Below, in pieces: positions 14,697-23,110 of a DNA stretch of 32,310 nucleotides. The first letter of the stretch is position 1. Every line of letters begins with the position of its first letter. Below the pieces are notes generated by a model that saw only the letters and a program-made list of their open reading frames with translations, did no database searches and was not told where the DNA came from. The DNA is from a virus. The DNA lies in the IMG/VR virus record IMGVR_UViG_3300017742_000056, positions 1 to 32,310 of that record, one strand, 5' to 3'. A program made the position numbers and the translations under genes.

Positions 14697-15804
14697 ATTT
14701 GTAACGAGAGTTAATTTGTAGTTGCCGTAATTGGCGAGCCGCAATAAGGTTTCCTTTACCAGCCGCTTCTCTCAACTTCTTAACATTGTTGGATTCCACT
14801 GTATTTCGTGAGTTAGTAGCTGTGCTACCACTTACTGCATTTCGTGGAACTTTTTTAGGAATAATGATCTTTTTCTTTCGGGTGGCTTTTGGTTTAACCA
14901 TGTTAGTTGCGGCATGAGCCAACTGATATTTCAGTTTTGCGGCTAATGCTGGAGCTACCTTGGAAACAATTGCCATGTCCTCAGAGCTAATCATTTTCTT
15001 GTATTCAAGCTGAGTTGGTGATTCGTCATCCCCAAGCCAAGTAAACTCATCTTGGGCTTTGGAAGATAATTCCTCTGCCTCTTTTTGAGCGTTAGCTAGT
15101 CGTTTTAAATACTTTCTCTGCTTAGGCAGATCATCGTATTTATCCTGTAGACTAGATATATATTGAACAACATCACTACGAGTGTATTCACCCCCGTTGT
15201 ATTCAAATGTATCTTCGTCCCCAGCTAGCCAGCGTTGATAATAACGGATATTGTCCTTTGTTTCCTTTTCAATGCTTTCTAGTTCGTCTTCTGTAGTGAC
15301 CGAAGCTAATGCATTTCTGGGAGCAATGACGGTATCCAAGCTACTTGATAAAGCGGCATTTTTACTATCTAACTCACTCTTGAGTTCCTTGATTTGAGAA
15401 GTCAGTTCCCCTATTCGTTTACCACTACCACTGCCCATTTTCTTTGCCAGCTCACCAAGTTTTTCTGGTGGTAGCACTTCCATGGCTTGTATAGCGATTT
15501 CCGAACGAGAGTCATCATCTATCTCATCCCAATCAATCTGTGAAAGAACGCCTTCGCCTTCCTCTACCTCTTCAGTAACTTCGCTAGTTTCCGTCTCCTC
15601 TGTTTTCTCCACTTCGGATACTTCTTCCGTGGGTTCCTCTTCCTTGACTTCCTCTGGCTCTTCTACTGTTTCCAGTGTTGGAGTTAGCTTTTCCACTCGT
15701 GCTTTCCGAATATCTTCCAGCGTTTGCGGTTTGGCTTGTTCGACTGTCGATGCATCTTCTTCGTGGAGGGCTACATCGTTACCCTCAGTTGCGGTTTCAT
15801 CCAT
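14695..15804 (-). CDS. Capsid scaffold protein
   Basis: A 369-aa protein directly upstream of the capsid gene. The N-terminal third is strongly acidic (many Glu in residues ~45-85, such as EEPEEVKEEEPTEEVSE). A coiled coil follows (IGELTSQIKELKSELDSKNA), then a helical charged middle with an aromatic patch (NIRYYQRWLAGDEDTFEYNG). The C-terminus is basic (KPKATRKKKIIIPKKVPR, ending QLRQLQINSRYK). An acidic and coiled-coil body with a basic C-terminal tail that can touch the capsid is the classic layout of phage scaffolds. It guides shell assembly and then leaves or is cut. There is no protease domain in the protein. Confidence 0.8.
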   Translation of the reverse strand: MDETATEGNDVALHEEDASTVEQAKPQTLEDIRKARVEKLTPTLETVEEPEEVKEEEPTEEVSEVEKTEETETSEVTEEVEEGEGVLSQIDWDEIDDDSRSEIAIQAMEVLPPEKLGELAKKMGSGSGKRIGELTSQIKELKSELDSKNAALSSSLDTVIAPRNALASVTTEDELESIEKETKDNIRYYQRWLAGDEDTFEYNGGEYTRSDVVQYISSLQDKYDDLPKQRKYLKRLANAQKEAEELSSKAQDEFTWLGDDESPTQLEYKKMISSEDMAIVSKVAPALAAKLKYQLAHAATNMVKPKATRKKKIIIPKKVPRNAVSGSTATNSRNTVESNNVKKLREAAGKGNLIAARQLRQLQINSRYK

Positions 15805-15848
15805 AATACTGTTCTGCAGTTTTACGCCAAGCAGTGAGGCGAAAGTGT

Positions 15849-15857
15849 ATTATAGCA
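15849..15857 (-). promoter_or_regulatory. Candidate extended -10 promoter for scaffold and capsid
   Basis: On the minus strand this reads TGCTATAAT, a perfect extended -10 element, 45 bp upstream of the scaffold ATG. The -35 region at the proper spacing (TACGGA) is weak, as is usual for extended -10 promoters. The gap is the longest in this part of the leftward block, which supports a regulatory role. Confidence 0.5.
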
Positions 15858-15865
15858 AACTGAAT

Positions 15866-16402
15866 TTAACGTCCGTATATACGTCTACGGGCTTCGTCGT
15901 AATCAGCTTGCGTGTATGAGCTTTTATTTGAAACTGTATTGGAAGATGAACCCCCAGCGGCTTTTGCTCCTCCATATGCAGAAACTCCACTAATAGCGGA
16001 CATCTGAACAAATTTATTTTTAACTATTTTTTTAGGATACCTTGAAATTTTACGGGTAATCGTATTTGTTTTACCAATTTTCCTAGCTAAAGATATAGCC
16101 CGATTTGATCCCAAGCCTCGCTCTTCGCGTGGGGTCAGTTTCTTTGTTTTGCCAGATGTCTTGGGTTTACTGGAAGTAACCTTTGATCTGTTCCTCTTTG
16201 CACGACCTGCTTTATCCTGAGCCGCCTTGATTTCCTTGGCTCTTGTAGCCGCACGTTTTGCCGCACGTTCCGCGTTTTTCTTAACTTTTTCTTTTGCGAG
16301 GCGTTCAGCCTTGCGTTTAGCCGCCCTTTTTACAAGTGCGGATGACGCTTTTCGCGATAATGCACTTCCTGCCGCGAGTATTCCTTTTCCTGCTACTGCC
16401 AT
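15866..16402 (-). CDS. Lys/Arg/Ala-rich basic protein, possibly DNA-binding
   Basis: A 178-aa protein. After a hydrophobic N-terminus (GKGILAAGSALSRKASSAL), residues ~25-75 are an Ala/Lys/Arg helix (KRAAKRKAERLAKEKVKKNA) that resembles histone H1 or other nucleic-acid-condensing tails. A second basic domain follows (KKLTPREERGLGSNR, KISRYPKKIVKNKFVQ). The C-terminus is Ser/Gly-rich and ends YDEARRRIYGR. It is one of four basic proteins between portal and scaffold. A role inside the head, packing or ejecting DNA, is likely but inferred. Confidence 0.5.
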   Translation of the reverse strand: MAVAGKGILAAGSALSRKASSALVKRAAKRKAERLAKEKVKKNAERAAKRAATRAKEIKAAQDKAGRAKRNRSKVTSSKPKTSGKTKKLTPREERGLGSNRAISLARKIGKTNTITRKISRYPKKIVKNKFVQMSAISGVSAYGGAKAAGGSSSNTVSNKSSYTQADYDEARRRIYGR

Positions 16403-16421
16403 AATAATATAGTGTTAATTG

Positions 16422-17087
16422 TTATTTAGATTGAGAAGCCTTCCACTTCTTGTATTTACGTCTTTCCATTCCACCAAGTCTATTTATTTGAGCAGTATTC
16501 ATGCGAGCATATTTGCTAGTTGGTTTTTTACCAGTGGGTGCGTTAACCTTTTTAATTGCTCCTTTTCGATCACGAATTATAGATGATCCAACTTCCACTT
16601 GAGTCTTTGGACCCGTAGTGGGTGTTCTGCGATTTCTTACAGTTGGAACACTAGTCATGCGTTTTGCCGCTTTTTTAACTGGTTTTTTAACTGGGTTTTT
16701 CTTTACGGTAGGTGCGGTAGGTGTAGTAGGTGCGGGTCCTATCTTGCGGTCGTATGGCTTTGGTTTGGAAGCTGGTTTTTGGGGCTTTGTGTTCCTAGCT
16801 CCCCCAGTCGCCTCAAAAGCAACATACGCTGGAGCCGCTACATAGCTTGAACGAACAATGGTTTTAGCTAAGTTCCTGCTGGAATTAGCCGCGGCATCAA
16901 CAGCTTTTACCTTTGCCGACACGCTCATATCGCGAGTAAGGGCTGGCTTGGGCATAATCTTATTGTTAACTTTGCGGACCAACGCGGAGTCCACTTGTTG
17001 GAACTTGCTTACAGCTTTGTTAAATGCGGGTTTAGCGGCTCTCTTTGCCACATTAATTCCCATGGATGCTAATTTACCTAATATCAT
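16422..17087 (-). CDS. Basic, Pro/Lys-rich protein, possibly head-internal
   Basis: A 221-aa protein. The N-terminal ~95 residues are helical and basic (INVAKRAAKPAFNKAVSKF). Residues ~105-145 form an extended Pro/Lys/Thr-rich linker (PAPTTPTAPTVKKNPVKKPV then KKAAKR), as in H1-like DNA-binding tails. The C-terminus has KYARMNTAQINRLGGMERRK. It is the second of the basic proteins between portal and scaffold and ends 19 bp before the next one begins. DNA condensation or ejection is inferred from composition. An extended -10 promoter lies just upstream. Confidence 0.5.
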   Translation of the reverse strand: MILGKLASMGINVAKRAAKPAFNKAVSKFQQVDSALVRKVNNKIMPKPALTRDMSVSAKVKAVDAAANSSRNLAKTIVRSSYVAAPAYVAFEATGGARNTKPQKPASKPKPYDRKIGPAPTTPTAPTVKKNPVKKPVKKAAKRMTSVPTVRNRRTPTTGPKTQVEVGSSIIRDRKGAIKKVNAPTGKKPTSKYARMNTAQINRLGGMERRKYKKWKASQSK

Positions 17088-17110
17088 AATTTTAAAGTTT
17101 TGAAATAAAT

Positions 17111-17119
17111 ATTATATCA
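17111..17119 (-). promoter_or_regulatory. Candidate extended -10 promoter before the basic protein genes
   Basis: On the minus strand this reads TGATATAAT, an extended -10 element in the 36-bp gap upstream of the 221-aa gene. The -35 position (CTACAA) is poor. The predicted start gives a leader of about 17 nt. It matches the pattern at 15849-15857. Confidence 0.45.
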
Positions 17120-17123
17120 CTAT

Positions 17124-17372
17124 CTATTTTTTCTTGTAGATTTTTTTCATGGTTTCTACTTCACCCTTGGCTGGTGGAGTTTTTGGAATCCGACCCAGCG
17201 GGCTGGGCATGGTTTTCATGGAACCCATGGATTCTACGCCAGCCTTGGATGCCTTACCAGCACCCCCAAGCATTCCCTGAGTTGTTTTTTGACCAGCTCC
17301 TCCAGAAATAAGTCGTATTCCTTTTTTTGCTAATTGATTTGCCGCGTATGATACTGCTTTTCCTATTGCCAT
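17124..17372 (-). CDS. Small basic protein
   Basis: An 82-aa protein starting MAIGKAVSYAANQLAKKGIR. A longer frame reaches 17444, but the ATG at 17372 forms a TAATG overlap with the stop of the 96-aa gene and is preferred. It is rich in Gly, Lys and small residues (SGGAGQKTTQGMLGGAGKAS) and ends EVETMKKIYKKK. Its N-terminus resembles those of the two larger basic proteins downstream (small residues plus an amphipathic helix), which suggests related roles in or on the head. Function unknown. Confidence 0.5.
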   Translation of the reverse strand: MAIGKAVSYAANQLAKKGIRLISGGAGQKTTQGMLGGAGKASKAGVESMGSMKTMPSPLGRIPKTPPAKGEVETMKKIYKKK

Positions 17373-17662
17373 TAGTATTTTCCTTTTCTTGATTTTGGTG
17401 ATGATTTCTTGCTTCCTCCCTTGCCTGCCCAGAGTTTTGTGCAAGCCAAGTGTTTGGCTGTTCCTGATTTAGCGGTTGAGCATTTGTGCCTAGCCTTAAA
17501 ACTTTTACGAGCGGCTGGTGAGTAGTTGTGACCATACCCAGATGCCCCAGCATGAACCAGCTTCTTTTTGCCCCCAGAGCAATAGAGCTTCATGATTTTT
17601 TTTCCAGCTCGCGTGCTTCTGCGGGTTTCTCCGCAACGCATACTTGATTTAGGACTAGCCAT
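17372..17662 (-). CDS. Cys/His-containing basic phage protein (KLVHAG...HLACTKLW type)
   Basis: A 96-aa basic protein with four Cys (10, 28, 61, 74) and several His (37, 45, 59, 71). The core KLYCSGGKKKLVHAGASGYG, then SFKARHKC, then HLACTKLWAG is a conserved pattern I associate with small proteins of marine tailed phages and some giant viruses. It probably forms a zinc-stabilised nucleic-acid-binding unit. The C-terminus is a Lys/Ser/Gly tail. It overlaps the preceding 74-aa gene by 8 bp and couples to the next gene through TAATG. Its exact role is unknown; a DNA-binding head protein is plausible. Confidence 0.55.
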   Translation of the reverse strand: MASPKSSMRCGETRRSTRAGKKIMKLYCSGGKKKLVHAGASGYGHNYSPAARKSFKARHKCSTAKSGTAKHLACTKLWAGKGGSKKSSPKSRKGKY

Positions 17663-17879
17663 CTTTTGGGGGTGTTAGGACTTTAATGAGGTAATCGTCT
17701 TCGATCATTCCTCCAATAATTTTTGCGTCAGCTCTTTCAGACGCATCCAGACTTTCTTCAAGTAGGTGAAACTTTGTTTCCCTGCATTCTTTAATAAATT
17801 GTAAAATGTATTGATATTGTTCATATTGTGATAAGAAGCTCACTGCTTCCGTTAGGCTATCGGTTTTCTTTACTGACAT
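17655..17879 (-). CDS. Small hypothetical protein after the portal
   Basis: A 74-aa acidic, helical protein (SVKKTDSLTEAVSFLSQYEQ at the start). The central segment FIKECRETKFHLLEESLDAS looks amphipathic. It starts at a TAATG overlap with the portal stop and overlaps the Cys/His protein at its end, so it is translated with head genes. I do not recognise it; a small portal-associated or assembly factor is possible. Confidence 0.5.
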   Translation of the reverse strand: MSVKKTDSLTEAVSFLSQYEQYQYILQFIKECRETKFHLLEESLDASERADAKIIGGMIEDDYLIKVLTPPKDG

Positions 17880-19972
17880 TAGGATTCTCCTATGTTTTGA
17901 GTGTCAACTGAACCCATCTTTGCGGGAGCAGTTCCAAGTCTTCCAATCTCTGCATTTTGTTGTTGAACAACCTGCTGTTGGTATTGTGCGGAGTAATTCT
18001 GTAGATTAGCTAAGAAAGCTGGATCGCTTTGAAGTCTAGCTTGAATTCCCTCTTGGCTGGTATATTCCTGAACGACCTGCATAGCTATCTGACCACCGTT
18101 GGGTCTAGCACCCACTGGAATGCCAGCGTATATCTTAGTAAGGTCATCAGTAACATCCTTAACCATTTCTTCCTGCCCTTGACCTTCGGGCTGAATAATA
18201 ACATCAGCAATACTTGGATCAATTGCATTAGCCGCTAATTGCTCCGCGGCTTGTAGATTAAAAGTATTATTCGGAGAGTTTCTAGCTAGCTCAAGTATGG
18301 ACTGTATCTTGGCTTTCATCATCTCTGGGTCTTGGTTTTGGACATCAAAGGATATGCAAACATCTATAACCTCGTCCTCTGGGGACTTGTAAATAACGAG
18401 TTCGTTTGGATAGCCAGTTACTCGGAAGAACTTTTCGTCGGGTCCAAAAACTAGGAACGATTTGTAAGCTAATTTTAAAATGCTTGAGCAGTGCGTAAGG
18501 AATTTATCGATAAAGAACTGCTGACGTTGCTGACTTAGCTGACTTTGCTCATTTAGTCCCACCAAATCCATGGCTTCCTGTTGAACATACTTCTCTAGCT
18601 GGCTAGCCGCGGAAGATGTATTGGGGACATTCATGTATTCAAACTTTTCGTTTGCACGAACACCAATCCATGCACCTGCACCCATTTGTGCTGGTGGGCG
18701 ACCCACTGGGTGTAGTAGGGGTGGTGCAACAGCCAAAGCCATTTGATCACTCCAACCATCCCTAAGTGTCTTCATTTGTTTTTGCGGACCCCTGAGAAGA
18801 TCGCTAAATGTATTTACATCGTATACTCTTTTTCCCCCGTTACTTAAACGAGTAAGAACAAAGGGGTATTCATCATACCCAGACATAAGCTCATTGCTTA
18901 AATGCCCCGTAGTTAGCCTTGGGTTCCATACGGTCAAATAAATTCCTTCGGAGTTGCTCTTGGTGTCAATAAGCCTGCGGTATGTGTAAACAACTTCAAT
19001 TAAGTCCTTGGAGTCATTCATTCCAGACATTCCATAATTTGAACCCCCTCTACTTTGAGAGGATTTCATTGAACTATATGTAGTCTGATTCATTCCAGAG
19101 TAATCAAAACCCCTATGGTTTTCAATTAACTCCTCTGCTATTGACTTATCCCATCCCTTGGTTTCTACACAATTTTCAATTTCTTGGGGTGTAAGGAATG
19201 CTCGCATATGCACTCTGGGTGAGCGTTGAATATCCGTAACGTAGCTAGGAATAACAATATCAATATCAGAGAACTTTGATTCCACGAAGGGTCTTGAGAC
19301 ATCCTTTTTAGCTACTGGTATTTTTGCTACTCCAAAATCCCTTAGTTCTTTTAATGCGGACTTTGCTTTACGGGCATCCACATAATCAAACATATCCGTC
19401 ATCATAGCGATTGTTTCATCATCGCGGTTTTCGTCAGCTAGAAGTTCATATAGCTCTGGAGCTACCTCTTGAATTAGTTCTAGGTTGAATTCTTCGTCAT
19501 GAGTTCTGGATTTCATCTCCCAGTCCACGTAGGTAATTGCAATACCTTTTTCTAGCAAGTTGTTAGCCGCGGTTTCGCACTCCGAACGGAAGTCCCGTAT
19601 GTATGACTTCTGCATATACTTTAAGAAAGAAGAAATAACTCCAGCTTGCTTAATGTCAGAGGACTCCGTGGGATAAGCACGGATGTTACTCTTGCTAAGT
19701 GCGTTCATCATTAGCCCCACGTATGTGGATATGCACTGCTCTATTAGTCTTACCTCTGTGTCACACGCCCCGTCCCAAGGGAACGCATCTTCTCCGCTTT
19801 TAACTAGCTGGTTGTTTTTACCCAACCACTCTGCGTTTCGATTGTTGTAACTATCTTGGCACTGAGAAACATAAGCACTTAAATCCGTTACGTCGGATTC
19901 ATAATCACGCTTTAATTCGTTAATGTCGGGCTTTGATGTGACGTAATAGGCTTCTAGCTCTTTGTCTTCCAT
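17879..19972 (-). CDS. Portal protein
   Basis: A 697-aa protein with the features of podovirus-type portals related to P22 and SU10. The N-terminal region has YNNRNAEWLGKNNQ and FPWDGACDTEVRLIEQCI, where the PWDGA(S/C)D motif is characteristic. The wing and clip regions follow (YEMKS-like acidic segments, VVYTYRRLIDTKSN, DEYPFVLTRLSNGGKRVYD). A Gln-rich C-terminal helix (YSAQYQQQVVQQQNAEIGRL) resembles a barrel. It would form the dodecameric ring through which the terminase pumps DNA. The position between terminase and scaffold supports this. Confidence 0.85.
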   Translation of the reverse strand: MEDKELEAYYVTSKPDINELKRDYESDVTDLSAYVSQCQDSYNNRNAEWLGKNNQLVKSGEDAFPWDGACDTEVRLIEQCISTYVGLMMNALSKSNIRAYPTESSDIKQAGVISSFLKYMQKSYIRDFRSECETAANNLLEKGIAITYVDWEMKSRTHDEEFNLELIQEVAPELYELLADENRDDETIAMMTDMFDYVDARKAKSALKELRDFGVAKIPVAKKDVSRPFVESKFSDIDIVIPSYVTDIQRSPRVHMRAFLTPQEIENCVETKGWDKSIAEELIENHRGFDYSGMNQTTYSSMKSSQSRGGSNYGMSGMNDSKDLIEVVYTYRRLIDTKSNSEGIYLTVWNPRLTTGHLSNELMSGYDEYPFVLTRLSNGGKRVYDVNTFSDLLRGPQKQMKTLRDGWSDQMALAVAPPLLHPVGRPPAQMGAGAWIGVRANEKFEYMNVPNTSSAASQLEKYVQQEAMDLVGLNEQSQLSQQRQQFFIDKFLTHCSSILKLAYKSFLVFGPDEKFFRVTGYPNELVIYKSPEDEVIDVCISFDVQNQDPEMMKAKIQSILELARNSPNNTFNLQAAEQLAANAIDPSIADVIIQPEGQGQEEMVKDVTDDLTKIYAGIPVGARPNGGQIAMQVVQEYTSQEGIQARLQSDPAFLANLQNYSAQYQQQVVQQQNAEIGRLGTAPAKMGSVDTQNIGES

Positions 19973-19998
19973 AAATCGTTAATTATAGCAGGTGCAAT

Positions 19999-20217
19999 TT
20001 ATTTTTGTAGGCGAACTTTGATGTTATTTAAAAATGTTGTATACCATTGGTAGTCCTTGGATATTATGTCCAAAAAATCGTGCAGGGGAATTTCTTCGTA
20101 TATATCATTATATACACGATACATTATTTCCCAGTCAATAAACGCTGATGAGTGACGACTAGCGAATCTCTTTAAGTCTTTGCTCTCGCTGGAACTCTCT
20201 ATTGTAGATAATCTCAT
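19999..20217 (-). CDS. Small hypothetical protein between portal and terminase
   Basis: A 72-aa protein (RLSTIESSSESKDLKRF at the start; core YNDIYEEIPLHDFLDIISKD). The first ATG lies 59 bp inside the preceding gene; a later in-frame ATG at 20124 would remove the overlap but leave only 41 residues. I kept the longer form. The C-terminus (TTFLNNIKVRLQK) is basic and amphipathic. No family recognised. Confidence 0.4.
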   Translation of the reverse strand: MRLSTIESSSESKDLKRFASRHSSAFIDWEIMYRVYNDIYEEIPLHDFLDIISKDYQWYTTFLNNIKVRLQK

Positions 20218-20578
20218 GGCGGTAAAAGTTTTCGTCGTTCTTGTTAATAACCTGTGCCTTAAAAATTAGGTTGCGTCTCATTATTCCATTGTGCGTATGG
20301 GGAATAGACACCCTAACTTTTCTTACGGGTTTTTCAAGTAGTTTGCAAAACCAGAACAAGGGGTTCGGGGTGGGGTTCAACGCCTGAACCCTAACAAACT
20401 GGGGTTCGATGATTGCATCATCTTGCTTATTGAAATACTCTTCAATTTTTGCTACACCAGAATCCGTTAGTTCTCTGGTTTTTGTGCAGTAATCTTCATC
20501 ATTGCACACCTCTTTGCGTATTTTACCTATTTTGGGTGCAGTTACCCCGTATTTTTCTGCTAGTTCTTTTTGTTTCAT
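20159..20578 (-). CDS. Small HTH-containing protein next to terminase
   Basis: A 139-aa protein. The N-terminus (KQKELAEKYGVTAPKIGKIR) is a clear helix-turn-helix, with the turn near YGVT. The middle has VRKVRVSIPHTHNGIMRRN and the C-terminus is basic (HEIIYNREFQREQRLKEIR). Such proteins can act as transcription or packaging regulators. It starts at a TAATG overlap with the large terminase stop, so it is co-translated. The target DNA is unknown. Confidence 0.5.
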   Translation of the reverse strand: MKQKELAEKYGVTAPKIGKIRKEVCNDEDYCTKTRELTDSGVAKIEEYFNKQDDAIIEPQFVRVQALNPTPNPLFWFCKLLEKPVRKVRVSIPHTHNGIMRRNLIFKAQVINKNDENFYRHEIIYNREFQREQRLKEIR

Positions 20579-22227
20579 TAGTATCCTCCTGTTGATTTTA
20601 CTTGTTGGAAGTCATAATCCGTGTAGTGAATTGGACCATCTCCAGCATTTGCCATTCTTAAATAGCGTATTAAGTCAAAGAAGTCCTTGAGGGCTTCATC
20701 GGACTTTCCTTGTGCGTTGTAGTTAATAAGACTGTCTATTAGATTCTCGCAGGAATCGTGTATAAAGCATCGGGGCTTGTTTGCGGCATCCAGTTCGTTA
20801 TTGGGGTTATAGCTAAACCATTCGTCCAGTGCCTGTATACCTATCTGCTCCTGTCTTCCATCCGAGGGAACAAAGTGGAAGTCGAACTCCTCAAAGGAAG
20901 CAAATAAGTCCAAGTTGTTCTCATTCTCCCTAGCGAAGTATCTGGAGTCCCCTATGCGTTCAAATACCTCTATCCCTAACTCGTCCTCAATATCCGCAAA
21001 GAGTTCGCAGTATCCCTGAACGTCGTATCCTATCTTTTTGGAAGCTGGACCATACTTCCACTTCTCCCCGAACAATGCCCACTCTCCGTATTGCGACCTC
21101 TCTGGGAACTCCTTGGTTATATATATCTCTCCGAGTTCGTTTACTGCCGCCCACAAGGCACAGAAGTTTCTATTGCCCGCGGGATCAACTACTTGGTAGT
21201 GAGTGTATTCATCGGTCGATACGTCTGGGAACGTCATCCCCACAGCGTTTTCCTCCTCGCCCAGCACTTGCACCTCAGTGGAAAATAGGGGTAGCAAAGA
21301 AGTAATACTCTTGACGGGGATTCCGTAGGCACGAACCATGATTTCCTCGTCTGGACGACCAATTAGGTCCTTCTTGATACGCTCGTATCCCCCAAAGGGG
21401 TTTTCGTCGGAGTGCAAGTAGACAACAGCGGCATCCCTAGATGGGGCATATTGAACGACGGGGACTTGCTCTCCCCGAAGGAGTTCTGCGGATTTGGTAG
21501 ATATGGTTCTTGCGTTCTTTTGGTATTCAGCTACAAAGGGTGTAAAGCCGTCGATGGGTGTAAACCCCAGTAGCATTTTTGAATTCCTAGTAGCTAGGCG
21601 AAAGCGTAGTGTGTTTACGAGTGCCGCATCCCCCAGATACTCATCCAGCCAGCTACCTATGTTTAGCTCTGGGTTGTTCTTGAAGCCGAACTCAAAGCCC
21701 TCTAAAATAGTCTGATTGTTGGAGAACTGGGTGTATGTCTTGAAGTCCACTCTTGTTCTAGTGTCTGGAAAGATAAAGCTACTCCCCGTGAATCCATTCT
21801 GCATGGAGAAGTTTATGTATCCCTCTATGCTCTTGGTCTTCTTCTTGAACTCCTTGGGCATCATTTCCCAAATTGCGGCTTGCTGAACTTTGACGGAGGT
21901 GTCCGCATTCTGGCTGAAGCAAACGATGTGTCCGTCGGGATTGTTGGTAACGGCTTCCATTACGAGCTTTGCACACCCCGTGGTTTTCCCCGATCTATTT
22001 CCTCCTAGGGCTAGGACTTCGTTGTATTCATTTAGACCCCTCCTTATCCTCCCCCAGCCCTCTAGGTCAAACCCCTGACGCAGGGGGTCCTCCTGAGATG
22101 CCCGTATAAGCCCCTCACGCACCCTATGAAGCTCTTGCAGGGCTTTGGGGTCACTCTCCCCCAGAAGGACTATCTCCTCGTCTGTGGGGGCTTCTATTAG
22201 GGGGTGCGGGGTGAATGTTAGTTCCAT
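20578..22227 (-). CDS. terL: Terminase large subunit (packaging ATPase and nuclease)
   Basis: A 549-aa protein. The Walker A motif is GGNRSGKT at about residues 75-82. The Walker B-like element IGSWLDE lies near 190-196 with its acidic pair at D195/E196. A coupling motif-like GFTPIDGF follows. The RNase H-type nuclease domain has the first Asp in VVDPAGNRNF (D348) and further acidic residues in IGDSRYF and KDFFDLIRYL near the C-terminus. It pumps DNA into the prohead and cuts concatemers. I chose the ATG at 22227 because it overlaps the upstream stop (TAATG); an ATG 15 bp upstream is an alternative. Confidence 0.92.
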   Translation of the reverse strand: MELTFTPHPLIEAPTDEEIVLLGESDPKALQELHRVREGLIRASQEDPLRQGFDLEGWGRIRRGLNEYNEVLALGGNRSGKTTGCAKLVMEAVTNNPDGHIVCFSQNADTSVKVQQAAIWEMMPKEFKKKTKSIEGYINFSMQNGFTGSSFIFPDTRTRVDFKTYTQFSNNQTILEGFEFGFKNNPELNIGSWLDEYLGDAALVNTLRFRLATRNSKMLLGFTPIDGFTPFVAEYQKNARTISTKSAELLRGEQVPVVQYAPSRDAAVVYLHSDENPFGGYERIKKDLIGRPDEEIMVRAYGIPVKSITSLLPLFSTEVQVLGEEENAVGMTFPDVSTDEYTHYQVVDPAGNRNFCALWAAVNELGEIYITKEFPERSQYGEWALFGEKWKYGPASKKIGYDVQGYCELFADIEDELGIEVFERIGDSRYFARENENNLDLFASFEEFDFHFVPSDGRQEQIGIQALDEWFSYNPNNELDAANKPRCFIHDSCENLIDSLINYNAQGKSDEALKDFFDLIRYLRMANAGDGPIHYTDYDFQQVKSTGGY

Positions 22228-22421
22228 TATTCTTCGTCCCAAATTACTTCTACATTGTCGTCCCTAAAATCCAAGGATGCCTCTCTGAGTAACATCCTAG
22301 CTACGGATACCGTCGTGTATTCGGATTGCACTTCGCCCTCCTCGTCCAGAACTACTATTAGGTAGTTGGGGTAGTGTTCCCCAAGTATTTCCTTTAGCTT
22401 ATCAAGAATCTCCTGATCCAA
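22227..22421 (-). CDS. Small acidic protein between terminase subunits
   Basis: A 64-aa acidic protein (MDQEILDKLKEILGEHYPNY, then LIVVLDEEGEVQSEYTT and an RMLLREASLDF helix). It overlaps the end of the terminase small subunit gene by 20 bp and its stop overlaps the terL start, so all three are probably coupled. Function unknown; a packaging accessory is possible from position. Confidence 0.5.
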   Translation of the reverse strand: MDQEILDKLKEILGEHYPNYLIVVLDEEGEVQSEYTTVSVARMLLREASLDFRDDNVEVIWDEE

Positions 22422-23007
22422 CTGAATCCTCCCCTTCTACTACTTGGGCTTCGATGGCTCCCTCCCTTATTTGCTCTATACGCTTTCTAGCGGCATCCAG
22501 TGTATCCTTGTAGTCCTCCGCTGTATATATATTCTTTACATCAACCACCTGAGAAGCCTCGCCCCTAGCGGTCATAGCTTGTCTCTGGGAGTTTGCCTTG
22601 GCTATTGATATCTCTTTTAGGTCTCTGAACTCTGGTTCATAGCCACCTTCCAGCTTTACTCTAAGGGCATCAATCATATCTTCTTCTAGGGATTCTAGGT
22701 TAAGATAGCTCCTAGCGGCTAATTGCCCTCCTAGCTCGCGGAAGGAGTTTGTGTGATCCGAGTAGTCCGATAATACAGCTACCACGGTAGTCCTAGGTAT
22801 GCTGTGCCTGCGGATCATGTTCGTCTGCGAACAGCCCAGTGCGTGCAGGTAAAGTATCTTAGCTACCTTCTCTGGGTTGTGCCTAGATAGGCTTTTGATC
22901 TTGGATGCTTCTTTCTCACGCTGGATGGTGACAATAGCATTAGAGATGCTTTGCATCAACTCGTCCTTCTCGTCACCCTGTTTCAATTCTGCAATTGGCT
23001 TTTCCAT
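22402..23007 (-). CDS. terS: Terminase small subunit-like DNA-binding protein
   Basis: A 201-aa protein, first gene of the leftward block. Residues ~43-80 (PEKVAKILYLHALGCSQTNM then IPRTTVVAVLS) form a helix-turn-helix. A long helical region follows (LESLEEDMIDALRVKL, LKEISIAKANSQRQAMTARG) suited to oligomerisation, and the C-terminus is acidic (VEGEDSVGSGDS). This layout and the position upstream of terL match small terminases that recognise the packaging site. A further near-copy of the 21-bp-array palindrome (22981-22994) lies inside its first codons, so an initiator or repressor could affect its expression. Confidence 0.75.
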   Translation of the reverse strand: MEKPIAELKQGDEKDELMQSISNAIVTIQREKEASKIKSLSRHNPEKVAKILYLHALGCSQTNMIRRHSIPRTTVVAVLSDYSDHTNSFRELGGQLAARSYLNLESLEEDMIDALRVKLEGGYEPEFRDLKEISIAKANSQRQAMTARGEASQVVDVKNIYTAEDYKDTLDAARKRIEQIREGAIEAQVVEGEDSVGSGDS

Positions 23008-23013
23008 ACTCTA

Positions 23014-23110
23014 TTTCATTTTTGCGATAACGGATTGCAATTCTGCAATAACCCATTGCAATTTTGCAACACCTATACCATTATACATACATTATATATA
23101 TAATTATAAG
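23014..23110. repeat. Iteron-like palindrome array A with AT-rich flank (candidate origin or operator)
   Basis: Three 14-bp palindromes of type TTGCA-N4-TGCAA start at 23014 (left arm imperfect), 23035 and 23056, so they are exactly 21 bp apart. The last is followed by CACCTATACCATTA and ~35 bp of almost pure A/T. A fourth near-copy is at 22981-22994. The same arrangement and flank occur at 29596-29690 inside the replication initiator gene. This layout of spaced binding sites next to an easily melted region is typical of theta-type phage origins. The sites also sit in the 5' region of the packaging genes, so they may act as an operator. Confidence 0.7.
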
